Of a stretch of DNA of 22,855 nt, positions 13,806 through 20,951 are shown piece by piece. Positions within the stretch are counted from its first letter, which is position 1. Each line of letters opens with the position of its first letter. Source of the DNA: an uncultured Eubacteriales bacterium (lineage in GTDB: Bacteria > Bacillota > Clostridia > Lachnospirales > Lachnospiraceae); NCBI GenBank assembly GCA_900313765.1, contig OMSN01000001.1:1-22855 (forward strand), read 5' to 3'. The notes beneath the pieces were generated by a model that had not been told where the DNA came from, did no database searches, and worked only from the letters and a program-made list of their open reading frames with translations. Made by a program: the position numbers and the translations under genes.

Positions 13806-13844
13806 GCGTTAGACTAAAAAAGAAGAGTTTTTGAAAGGCAGCAT

Positions 13845-14699
13845 ATGGTTTTCTGGGATGCTATTGTTGACGGAGCCTTGGATACAGTGAAGCTGGTTCC
13901 GTTTTTGTTTCTGACTTATCTCCTGATGGAGTACATTGAACACAGGACTTCGGACAAGACGCGTGCGATGATCCGCCGGGCGGATAAGCTCGGCCCTCTG
14001 TTTGGCGGTGCGCTGGGTGCTTTTCCGCAGTGCGGATTCTCTGCGGCGGCGGCCAGCCTGTATGCGGGCCGTGTGATCACGGTTGGTACGCTGATTGCGG
14101 TTTTCCTCTCTACGTCGGATGAGATGCTTCCGATCTTTCTGTCAAACCGGGTGGATGTCTCGCTGATCGGGAAGATCCTTCTGATCAAAGCATGTTATGG
14201 TGTGATTGCCGGGTTTGTGGTGGACTTCCTGTTCCGCTGGCTGAATCTTCGTAAGATCGGTGTGAGTATCCATGGACTGTGTGAAGCGGAACACTGTGAG
14301 TGTGAGCAGGGGATTCTGAGATCGTCTGTGAAGCATACACTCAGCATTACGATGTTTATCTTCCTGATCTCGGTTGCCCTGACACTGGTGATCGAAGTGA
14401 TCGGGACAGGGAATCTGGAGAATCTGGTCTTCAACCAGCCTGTGATCGGGGAGATCCTGGCCGGACTGATCGGCCTGATCCCGAACTGTGCGGCTTCGGT
14501 TGCGCTGACTACCATGTATCTGGACGGTGCGATGAGCGCCGGAGCAATGATGTCCGGACTTATGGTCGGTGCAGGTGTCGGCATCCTGATTCTGTTCAGG
14601 ACCAACCGGAAGAAGAAAGAGACTCTGCAGATCATCGCCATTCTGTATTGCGCCGGCGTGATCGGCGGCTTGCTGACAAGCCTGCTGAAACTGGTCTGA
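13845..14699 (+). CDS. Putative heavy-metal/manganese exporter-type permease (ArsP_2-like)
   Basis: A 284-residue polytopic membrane protein with about eight hydrophobic segments in two halves. The repeated signatures GAFPQCGFSAAAASLYAGR (58-76) and GLIPNCAASVALTTMYLDG (210-228) match the family annotated as putative manganese transporter / 10-TM heavy-metal exporter (ArsP_2). Each half carries a Pro-x-Cys motif likely to face the translocation path. The central loop has a Cys/His cluster, HGLCEAEHCECEQG (143-156, with His143, Cys146, His150, Cys151, Cys153), which looks metal-binding. It starts with AAAGG about 8 nt before ATG 13845 and leads a probable operon, with hslO 21 bp downstream. 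The substrate is inferred from the family only. No yybP-ykoY manganese riboswitch was found upstream. Confidence 0.82.
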   Translation: MVFWDAIVDGALDTVKLVPFLFLTYLLMEYIEHRTSDKTRAMIRRADKLGPLFGGALGAFPQCGFSAAAASLYAGRVITVGTLIAVFLSTSDEMLPIFLSNRVDVSLIGKILLIKACYGVIAGFVVDFLFRWLNLRKIGVSIHGLCEAEHCECEQGILRSSVKHTLSITMFIFLISVALTLVIEVIGTGNLENLVFNQPVIGEILAGLIGLIPNCAASVALTTMYLDGAMSAGAMMSGLMVGAGVGILILFRTNRKKKETLQIIAILYCAGVIGGLLTSLLKLV

Positions 14700-14720
14700 T
14701 GGAAAGGATATTATATTACA

Positions 14721-15611
14721 ATGAATGATTATATGATTCGTGCGACAGCCGCGAATGACGCGATCCGCGCCTTTGCCGCGACAACGAGGCAGATGGTGGA
14801 AGACGCGAGGCAGGCGCATGATACGACTCCGGTCTGCACGGCAGCGCTCGGACGTCTTCTCACCGGTGGTGTCATGATTGGCAGCATGCTGAAGGAGGAC
14901 AAGGCACTCGTCACGATCCAGATTCATGGAGATGGCCCTGCAGGCGGCCTGACAGTGACGGCAGATTCGCATTTTCATGCAAAAGGGTACGTCAACAATC
15001 CGCATGTTCAGATTCCGCTGAAGGCAAATGGGAAGCTGGATGTGTCCGGCGCTGTCGGACAGGGTACGATGACGGTGATCCGGGATCTGGGGTTGAAGGA
15101 ACCATTTTCAGGAACGATCAACATGCCCAGCGGAGAGATCGCTGAGGATCTGACCTATTATTTTGCAGAGTCGGAGCAGGTTCCGAGTTCGGTGGCACTG
15201 GGCGTGCTAGTGGACCGGGACTGGAGCGTGAAGCAGGCTGGCGGGTTCATCATCCAGCTGCTTCCGGCAACTCCGGATGAAGTGATCGATTCGCTGGAGA
15301 AGAAACTGGCTCATGTTGCCAGCATCACGACCATGCTGGAGGCCGGGATGACTCCGGAGGATATCCTTCAGGAACTGCTGGGTGAATTCGGGCTGGATAT
15401 CATGGAGAAAAATGAAGTCTCCTTCCAGTGCAACTGTTCGACGGAGCGGATCGAGAAGGCGCTGATCTCCATAGGACCGAAGGATATACAGGAAATGATC
15501 GATGATGGAGAGCCCATCGAAGTCGGCTGCCAGTTCTGCGGCAAGAAGTACAGATTTGAGATCCCGGATCTTCAGAAGATCCTGAAGATTCAGAAGAGTG
15601 GTAGAAGATAA
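14721..15611 (+). CDS. hslO: Hsp33 redox-regulated chaperone
   Basis: A 296-residue Hsp33. The N-terminal domain opens with YMIRATAANDAIRAFAA and has the conserved SMLKEDKALVTIQIHGDGPAGGL region. The C-terminal zinc switch is complete: Cys237-x-Cys239 in FQCNCS and Cys270-x-x-Cys273 in GCQFCGKKY. Zinc is held in the reduced state; oxidation releases it, unfolds the linker and activates holdase activity against aggregating proteins. A purine-rich AAAGGA lies about 12 nt before ATG 14721, rather far for a strong site. It follows the metal permease by 21 bp, and its stop codon shares a base with the AGGAGG used by nadE. Cotranscription with a metal exporter and NAD synthetase suggests stress-related housekeeping. 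Confidence 0.96.
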   Translation: MNDYMIRATAANDAIRAFAATTRQMVEDARQAHDTTPVCTAALGRLLTGGVMIGSMLKEDKALVTIQIHGDGPAGGLTVTADSHFHAKGYVNNPHVQIPLKANGKLDVSGAVGQGTMTVIRDLGLKEPFSGTINMPSGEIAEDLTYYFAESEQVPSSVALGVLVDRDWSVKQAGGFIIQLLPATPDEVIDSLEKKLAHVASITTMLEAGMTPEDILQELLGEFGLDIMEKNEVSFQCNCSTERIEKALISIGPKDIQEMIDDGEPIEVGCQFCGKKYRFEIPDLQKILKIQKSGRR

Positions 15612-15640
15612 GGAGGCTGTGGGAGACCACAGGGCAGTGT
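15611..15640 (+). promoter_or_regulatory. Ribosome binding site with a hairpin between SD and start codon of nadE
   Basis: A perfect AGGAGG (15611-15616) lies 24 nt from ATG 15641, too far for normal initiation. The gap holds CTGTGG-GAGA-CCACAG (15617-15632), a 6-bp stem with a GNRA tetraloop. Folding it leaves 8 nt (15633-15640) between stem and start, which is an ideal spacing. No other in-frame ATG, GTG or TTG lies nearer the AGGAGG. A weak AGGG (15631-15634) is the alternative site, partly buried in the stem. Confidence 0.65.
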
Positions 15641-17575
15641 ATGAGAGACGGATTTATCAAAGTTGCAGCGGTGACTCCAAAGATCAAAGTTGCGGATGTG
15701 GATCACAACACACAGCAGGTGATCAGTCTGTACAGGGAAGCTGTGGAAAATGGCGCGAAGATCATCGTCTTCCCGGAGCTGGTCCTGACATCTTATACCT
15801 GCAATGATCTGTTTCTTCAGAGCAGCCTTCTGAAGAAGGCAAGAGCAGCCCTGAAGAAGATCGTGCAGGAGAGTGCCGGTACCAAGGCACTGACCTTTGT
15901 CGGACTTCCGCTGGAGGTGGAAGGCAAGCTGTATAATGTGGCGGCTGCGCTGTCTGACGGGGAACTGCTCGGATTCGTTCCGAAGGTGAACATCCCCAAT
16001 TACAGCGAATACTACGAGAGAAGACATTTTACAGAAGGACCGGGACCGGCCAGAGAGATTCTGTTCGACGGCCAGCTGGTTCCTTTCGGAGCACATCAGC
16101 TGTTTCTGTGTGACAGCGAAGAGGAGCAGATCCCCGGCGGGCTCAGAGTAGCAGCGGAGATCTGTGAGGACCTGTGGGTCGCGGATACGCCGGGCACGCT
16201 TGCGGCGCTGGCCGGTGCTAATGTGATCGTCAATCTGTCCGCCTCTGTGGAGGTCGCGGGCAAGACCGCATACCGCAGAAACCTTGTGAAAATGACCTCT
16301 GCGAGACTTGTCAGCGGCTATATCTACGCAAGCGCAGGCGAAGGGGAGTCTTCCCAGGATCTGGTCTTCTGCGGACAGCGGATGATCGCAGAGAACGGAG
16401 CGCTCCTGGCGGACTCCGGCCGGTTTACCACAGGCGTCACATATGGCGAGATCGATGTGGACAGGCTGCGCGCAGAGAGAAGACGCATGACCACATATGA
16501 CAACCGCTTTGCCGGAGAATTCACATCGACAATCTTCGATCTGGACACGGCGGATACAACACTCACCCGCAGATTCGATCCCAGACCGTTCGTCCCGTCA
16601 GCGTCAGATGACAGGACGGCACGCTGCGAGGAGATCTTCCTCCTGCAGGCGCTGGGACTCAAGAAAAGACTGGAGCATATCGGAGCAAAGACGGCAGTCA
16701 TCGGCATCTCCGGAGGCCTCGACTCCACACTGGCACTGCTGGTAGCAGCAAAGGCTTTTGACCTTCTGGGAATCGAGAGAAGCGGCATCCAGGCAATCAC
16801 GATGCCGGCATTCGGGACCACGGACCGGACATACAACAATGCATGCATTATGTCCACCACACTCGGCTGCACGCTGAAAGAGATCAATATCAAAGAAGCA
16901 GTCATGGGTCATTTTGCGGACATCGGACACGATCCGGAAGTGACAGACGTCACCTACGAGAACTCCCAGGCGAGAGAGCGCACGCAGGTGCTGATGGACC
17001 TGGCCAACCAGACCGGCGGCATCGTTGTCGGAACCGGAGACCTCTCCGAACTTGCCCTTGGCTGGGCAACCTACAACGGCGACCATATGTCCATGTATGC
17101 AGTCAACAGCTCTGTGCCAAAGACACTGGTACGGCATCTGGTCCGCTACTACGCGGACACCTGCAGCGACAGCACTCTGCAGAGCGTACTGATGGACGTG
17201 CTGGACACACCGGTCAGCCCGGAACTGCTTCCGCCCAAGGATGGCGAGATCTCCCAGAAGACAGAAGACCTGGTCGGCCCCTACGAACTGCACGACTTCT
17301 TCCTGTACTACGTACTTCGTTTCGGCTTCGCGCCGCACAAAGTCTACAGGATCGCACAGAATGCATTTGAAGGCGAGTTCGACGATGCCACCATCCTGAA
17401 GTGGCTCAGGAAGTTCTACTGGAGATTCTTCTCACAGCAGTACAAGAGGTCCTGCGTACCGGACGGCCCGAAGGTCGGATCCGTCGCAGTCAGCCCGCGC
17501 GGCGACCTGCGCATGCCCAGCGATGCAGTCTGCAGCCTGTGGCAGGAAGACCTGGAGACGATTGAGAAGAACTGA
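15641..17575 (+). CDS. nadE: Glutamine-dependent NAD+ synthetase
   Basis: A 644-residue two-domain enzyme that makes NAD from nicotinic acid adenine dinucleotide, ATP and glutamine. Residues 1 to about 290 are a nitrilase-like glutaminase with the triad Glu46 (FPELVLTSY), Lys115 ([10 protein letters not shown]) and Cys175 (AAEICEDLW). Residues from about 325 form the ATP-pyrophosphatase synthetase domain with the P-loop GISGGLDS (355-362). [19 protein letters not shown] marks the NaAD/ATP site. Length fits the long bacterial class (about 640-680). The start codon is 24 nt from its AGGAGG, with a hairpin in between. It sits within the operon after hslO (29 bp) and before fhs (35 bp). The ammonia tunnel partners cannot be judged by eye. 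Assignment is certain. Confidence 0.97.
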   Translation: MRDGFIKVAAVTPKIKVADVDHNTQQVISLYREAVENGAKIIVFPELVLTSYTCNDLFLQSSLLKKARAALKKIVQESAGTKALTFVGLPLEVEGKLYNVAAALSDGELLGFVPKVNIPNYSEYYERRHFTEGPGPAREILFDGQLVPFGAHQLFLCDSEEEQIPGGLRVAAEICEDLWVADTPGTLAALAGANVIVNLSASVEVAGKTAYRRNLVKMTSARLVSGYIYASAGEGESSQDLVFCGQRMIAENGALLADSGRFTTGVTYGEIDVDRLRAERRRMTTYDNRFAGEFTSTIFDLDTADTTLTRRFDPRPFVPSASDDRTARCEEIFLLQALGLKKRLEHIGAKTAVIGISGGLDSTLALLVAAKAFDLLGIERSGIQAITMPAFGTTDRTYNNACIMSTTLGCTLKEINIKEAVMGHFADIGHDPEVTDVTYENSQARERTQVLMDLANQTGGIVVGTGDLSELALGWATYNGDHMSMYAVNSSVPKTLVRHLVRYYADTCSDSTLQSVLMDVLDTPVSPELLPPKDGEISQKTEDLVGPYELHDFFLYYVLRFGFAPHKVYRIAQNAFEGEFDDATILKWLRKFYWRFFSQQYKRSCVPDGPKVGSVAVSPRGDLRMPSDAVCSLWQEDLETIEKN

Positions 17576-17610
17576 GACATCATCAGCAGCATAAAAACAG
17601 GAGGAACGAC

Positions 17611-19371
17611 ATGCTTGACCCCACTCAGTACAAAGACTGGCAGATTGCAGAAGAAGCGGAGAAGACTCTTCCCTCTGTAGAAGAGTTCCGAAAGAAGATG
17701 GGACTTCTTGAGGAGGAGATCATCCCTTACGGAAGAACGCCGAAGCTGGATTTCATCAAGATCATGAACCGTCTGAAGGACAAGCCGGACGGCAAGTATA
17801 TTGAAGTGACGGCGATCACGCCGACGCCGCTTGGCGAGGGCAAGTCGACGACCTCTCTGGGGCTGATCGAGGGGCTCGGGAAGCTTGGGAAGAATGCGGG
17901 CGGATGCCTGCGTCAGCCTTCCGGCGGCCCGACAATGAATGTCAAGGGTACGGCTGCCGGCGGCGGCAATGCGCTGCTGATCCCGATGACGGAGTTCTCT
18001 CTGGGACTTACCGGCGATATCAATGATATTACGAATGCCCACAACCTCGGCATGGTCGCGCTGAACGCGAGAATGCAGCATGAGCGCAACTATGATGATG
18101 AGCGCCTTGCGAAGATCGGCATCAGGCGCCTGGACATCGATCCGGAGAGAATCGAGTGGAACTTTGTCATGGACTTCTGCTGCCAGGCGCTTCGTGAGAT
18201 GGAGATCGGGCTTGGCGAAGGGAAGATGATGGGCTATCGCATGAAGACCCGCACAAACATTGCGGTGTCTTCCGAGCTGATGGCGATCCTGGCGGTTGCC
18301 ACAGACCTGAAAGACCTTCGCGAGAGGATCGGCAGGATCGTGCTTGCCTATGACAAGAAGGGCAATCCCGTCACCACAGAGGATCTGGAAGTGGCAGGCG
18401 CCATGACGGCATGGATGCGCAACACCATCAATCCGACCCTGTGCTATACGGTGGAACATCAGCCCTGCCTGGTCCATGCAGGCCCGTTTGCGAACATTGC
18501 CATCGGACAGTCCTCCATCATCGGAGACAGGCTGGGACTGAAACTTTTTGACTATCATGTGACGGAGTCCGGCTTCGCAGCGGATATCGGATTCGAGAAG
18601 TTCTGGAATGTCAAGTGCCGCCTGTCCGGCCTCAAGCCGCATGTGTCGGTCCTTGTCGCTACGATCCGTGCACTGAAGATGCATGGCGGCGGACCGGAGG
18701 TGAAGCCCGGCAAACCGCTTCCTGAGGAATATACCACGGAGAATCTGCATCTGCTGGAAAAGGGCTGCGAGAATCTGTTCCATCATGTGAAAAATGTGCA
18801 GAAGTCCGGCATTAAGCCGGTGGTGTGCATCAACAAGTTCTATACCGATACAGATGCGGAAGTACAGTTGATCCGCAGACTCTGTGAAGAGCACGGTGTG
18901 CGCTGCGCCCTGTCGGAGCACTGGCAGTATGGCGGAGAAGGCGCTCTGGAACTTGCGCAGGCGGTGGTTGATGCATGTGAAGAACCCACAGATCTGAAGT
19001 ATCTGTACGACCTGGATATGCCTCTTCGCCAGAGAGTTGAGAAGATCGCGACGGAAGTGTATGGCGCAGACGGTGTCGACTGGGAGCCGCTGGCACTGGA
19101 GAAGGCAGAGCGGTTTGAGAAGGATCCGAAGTATGCGGACTACGCGACGATGATGGTCAAGACACATCTGTCCCTGTCCCACGATCCGAACCTGAAAGGC
19201 GTCCCGAAGAACTGGCGCCTGCCCATTCGCGATATCCTGGAGTATGGTGGGGCAAGATTCCTGTGTCCGATGGCCGGAGCCATCTCCATGATGCCCGGAA
19301 CCGGATCGAATCCGGCATACCGCAGGATCGATGTTGACACGCAGACCGGGGCAGTCTCCGGACTGTTCTGA
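17611..19371 (+). CDS. fhs: Formate-tetrahydrofolate ligase, divergent form
   Basis: A 586-residue enzyme, with AGGAGG before ATG 17611, expected to form 10-formyl-THF from formate, THF and ATP. It is about 30 residues longer than the usual bacterial FTHFS (near 556). The P-loop TPLGEGKST (72-80), an Arg in CLRQPS (equivalent to the formyl-phosphate-binding Arg97 of Moorella by position) and [13 protein letters not shown] sequence (IRALKMHGG) are present. Normally invariant stretches differ: [17 protein letters not shown] replaces GPVFGIKGGAAGGGYAQ, and [16 protein letters not shown] replaces LHFTGDIHAITAANNL. It may belong to a separate FTHFS subfamily with altered kinetics or substrate. It is 35 bp after nadE and 18 bp before hisA. 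Family membership is secure; the exact activity is somewhat less so. Confidence 0.88.
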   Translation: MLDPTQYKDWQIAEEAEKTLPSVEEFRKKMGLLEEEIIPYGRTPKLDFIKIMNRLKDKPDGKYIEVTAITPTPLGEGKSTTSLGLIEGLGKLGKNAGGCLRQPSGGPTMNVKGTAAGGGNALLIPMTEFSLGLTGDINDITNAHNLGMVALNARMQHERNYDDERLAKIGIRRLDIDPERIEWNFVMDFCCQALREMEIGLGEGKMMGYRMKTRTNIAVSSELMAILAVATDLKDLRERIGRIVLAYDKKGNPVTTEDLEVAGAMTAWMRNTINPTLCYTVEHQPCLVHAGPFANIAIGQSSIIGDRLGLKLFDYHVTESGFAADIGFEKFWNVKCRLSGLKPHVSVLVATIRALKMHGGGPEVKPGKPLPEEYTTENLHLLEKGCENLFHHVKNVQKSGIKPVVCINKFYTDTDAEVQLIRRLCEEHGVRCALSEHWQYGGEGALELAQAVVDACEEPTDLKYLYDLDMPLRQRVEKIATEVYGADGVDWEPLALEKAERFEKDPKYADYATMMVKTHLSLSHDPNLKGVPKNWRLPIRDILEYGGARFLCPMAGAISMMPGTGSNPAYRRIDVDTQTGAVSGLF

Positions 19372-19389
19372 GAAACAGAGGAGGGTGTA

Positions 19390-20160
19390 ATGAGATTCAG
19401 ACCCTGTATCGATATTCATAACGGAAAAGTGAAGCAGATCGTAGGTGTCAGCCTAGAAGAGAGCACTGAGAGGGCGCAGGAAAACTTCGTCTCCGAGCAT
19501 GATGCTGCCTGGTTTGCGGAATTCTATGCAAAGGATGACCTGTCCGGCGGGCATATCATCATGCTCAACCGCGGAAGCTCCCCGGAGTATATGCCCAGCA
19601 AAGAGGCGGCCATGAGAGCCCTGAAGGCTGTTCCCGGCATGTTCCAGGCAGGCGGTGGCATCACCCCATACAATGCGGATGAGTTCCTGGATGCCGGAGC
19701 GTCCAAGGTCATCGTGACCTCCTATGTATTCCAGGACGGGTATTTCAACGAGAGACATCTGAGTAAGATGACCGCAGCAGTGGGCAGGGAGCGCCTGGTG
19801 CTGGACCTGAGCTGCAGAAAGAGCGGCGAATCTTATTTCATAGTGACCGACCACTGGACCAAGTTCACGAATGTGGAACTGACTCCGGAGACCCTTCAGG
19901 AACTGGCAGGCAGCTGCTCAGAGTTCCTGATCCATGCAGTGGACGCGGAGGGACTTCGCAGCGGTCCGGAACTGCCGCTGGTGGATATCCTTGCGCAGGC
20001 CCCGATCACAGCGACCTACGCAGGCGGAGTGGCCAGTTTCAGTGACCTGGAAGATCTCAGGATTCATGGCAGGGACCGGGTGGATGTGACGATCGGCAGC
20101 GCGCTGGACATTTTCGGCGGAAATATGCCTTATCGTGAAGTGCTGAGCCGTCTCGGATAA
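19390..20160 (+). CDS. hisA: Phosphoribosylformimino-AICAR ribotide isomerase, eukaryotic (HIS6) type
   Basis: A 256-residue (beta/alpha)8 barrel isomerising ProFAR to PRFAR in histidine synthesis. The opening RFRPCIDIHNGKVKQIVG is that of fungal and plant HIS6-type enzymes, not the bacterial MxxxPAIDLxxGxxVRL. Asp8 and Asp185 (HAVDAEG) take the places of the two catalytic aspartates, with phosphate-binding glycine turns at QAGGG (86-90) and YAGGV (210-214). A GAGGAGG site lies about 5 nt before ATG 19390. No other his gene is in the window, so it is detached from a histidine operon and is instead the last gene of the fhs operon. The pathway's by-product AICAR consumes 10-formyl-THF, which gives a loose metabolic reason for the pairing. 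Such HisA forms occur patchily in Firmicutes. Confidence 0.9.
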   Translation: MRFRPCIDIHNGKVKQIVGVSLEESTERAQENFVSEHDAAWFAEFYAKDDLSGGHIIMLNRGSSPEYMPSKEAAMRALKAVPGMFQAGGGITPYNADEFLDAGASKVIVTSYVFQDGYFNERHLSKMTAAVGRERLVLDLSCRKSGESYFIVTDHWTKFTNVELTPETLQELAGSCSEFLIHAVDAEGLRSGPELPLVDILAQAPITATYAGGVASFSDLEDLRIHGRDRVDVTIGSALDIFGGNMPYREVLSRLG

Positions 20161-20209
20161 AAAGCCGGTTGATTTTACCAGGAAGTAGAATCCGGACGTA
20201 ATAAATTCG

Positions 20210-20238
20210 TTGTCTGACACTTCACCGTGTGCTATACT
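20210..20238 (+). promoter_or_regulatory. Promoter of hpf
   Basis: TTGTCT (20210-20215, 4 of 6), a 17-bp spacer and TATACT (20233-20238) with a TGC extension, the same TGCTATACT seen in front of the nagB ribozyme. Predicted start near 20245, leaving a leader of about 31 nt. Confidence 0.7.
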
Positions 20239-20275
20239 TGTATCAACAAATAATCCTTCCAAAGGAGGTATGCTT

Positions 20276-20800
20276 ATGAGATTTATTATCAGCGGGAAGA
20301 ATCTGGATGTTACTGATTCCATGAGAAAAGCAGTTACCGAGAAACTCGGCAAGCTGGAACGCTACTTCACTCCGGAGACGACAGTCTATGTCACCATGAG
20401 CGTAGAAAAAGAGCGTCAGAAGATCGAAGTGACGATCCCTCTCAAGGGCAACGTGATCCGTTCCGAGCAGGTTTCCAATGACATGTATGTTTCCATCGAT
20501 CTGGTAGAGGAGGTTATTGAGAGACAGCTCAGAAAATATAAACAGAAGCTGGTTGACCGCCATCAGGACGGCAGCTTCAAGAAGGAATTCCTGGAAAATG
20601 ACACGGATCCGGGAGATGACATCCGCATCGTCCGCACGAAGCAGTTTGACATTAAGCCGATGTATCCGGAAGATGCATGCGTGCAGATGGAACTGCTGGG
20701 ACATTCATTCTACATGTTCCTGAATGCGGAGACAGAACAGGTCAATGTCGTCTATAAGAGAAAGGGCGGCACCTACGGTTTGATCGAGCCGGAGCTGTAA
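20276..20800 (+). CDS. hpf: Ribosome hibernation-promoting factor, long form
   Basis: A 174-residue long-form HPF. The start is ATG 20276, 7 nt after AAAGGAGG; the ATG at 20270 is only one base from that site. The N-terminal S30AE domain (about 1-95) begins RFIISGKNLDVTDSMRKAV and has the basic ERQLRKYKQKL helix. A short linker (about 100-118) leads to the C-terminal dimerisation domain, IVRTKQFDIKPMYPEDA through GGTYGLIEPE, the part that pairs two 70S particles into inactive 100S dimers in Firmicutes. It acts on the ribosome in stationary phase or stress. It has its own promoter and a terminator just after, so it is monocistronic even though it sits next to secA, the usual arrangement in this phylum. 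Confidence 0.96.
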   Translation: MRFIISGKNLDVTDSMRKAVTEKLGKLERYFTPETTVYVTMSVEKERQKIEVTIPLKGNVIRSEQVSNDMYVSIDLVEEVIERQLRKYKQKLVDRHQDGSFKKEFLENDTDPGDDIRIVRTKQFDIKPMYPEDACVQMELLGHSFYMFLNAETEQVNVVYKRKGGTYGLIEPEL

Positions 20801-20834
20801 TGACCAGATCCCACTGATTGGCAGTTGAACATAG

Positions 20835-20868
20835 AAAACGGCCGGAGACATATGTCTCCGGTCGTTTT
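20835..20868. terminator. Intrinsic terminator between hpf and secA
   Basis: A long symmetric stem, AAAACGGCCGGAGACAT paired with ATGTCTCCGGTCGTTTT, with one G-T wobble and a T-run at its 3' end. The A-run on the 5' side makes it potentially bidirectional. Confidence 0.88.
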
Positions 20869-20883
20869 ATTCATGTGTTTGTG

Positions 20884-20912
20884 TTGTCATGTCGCGGTCT
20901 GCGTGATAAAAT
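20884..20912 (+). promoter_or_regulatory. Promoter of secA
   Basis: TTGTCA (20884-20889, 5 of 6), a 17-bp spacer and TAAAAT (20907-20912, 5 of 6) with a TGA extension. Predicted start near 20919, about 33 nt before ATG 20952. Confidence 0.75.
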
Positions 20913-20951
20913 CATTCTGATTATGCTGAATTATAAAGGAGTACTAGACTT

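Noticed and set aside
13634..13844. A yybP-ykoY manganese riboswitch before the metal permease
   Set aside because: Looked for because of the family, but the conserved loop sequences and length are not present; the space is filled by the tandem hairpins and a promoter.
17416..19419. A 667-codon open frame on the minus strand opposite nadE/fhs
   Set aside because: It is antisense to two clearly homologous genes, has no ribosome binding site or recognisable domain, and its low-complexity Arg/His/Gln-rich sequence is what a codon-biased gene gives when read in reverse.
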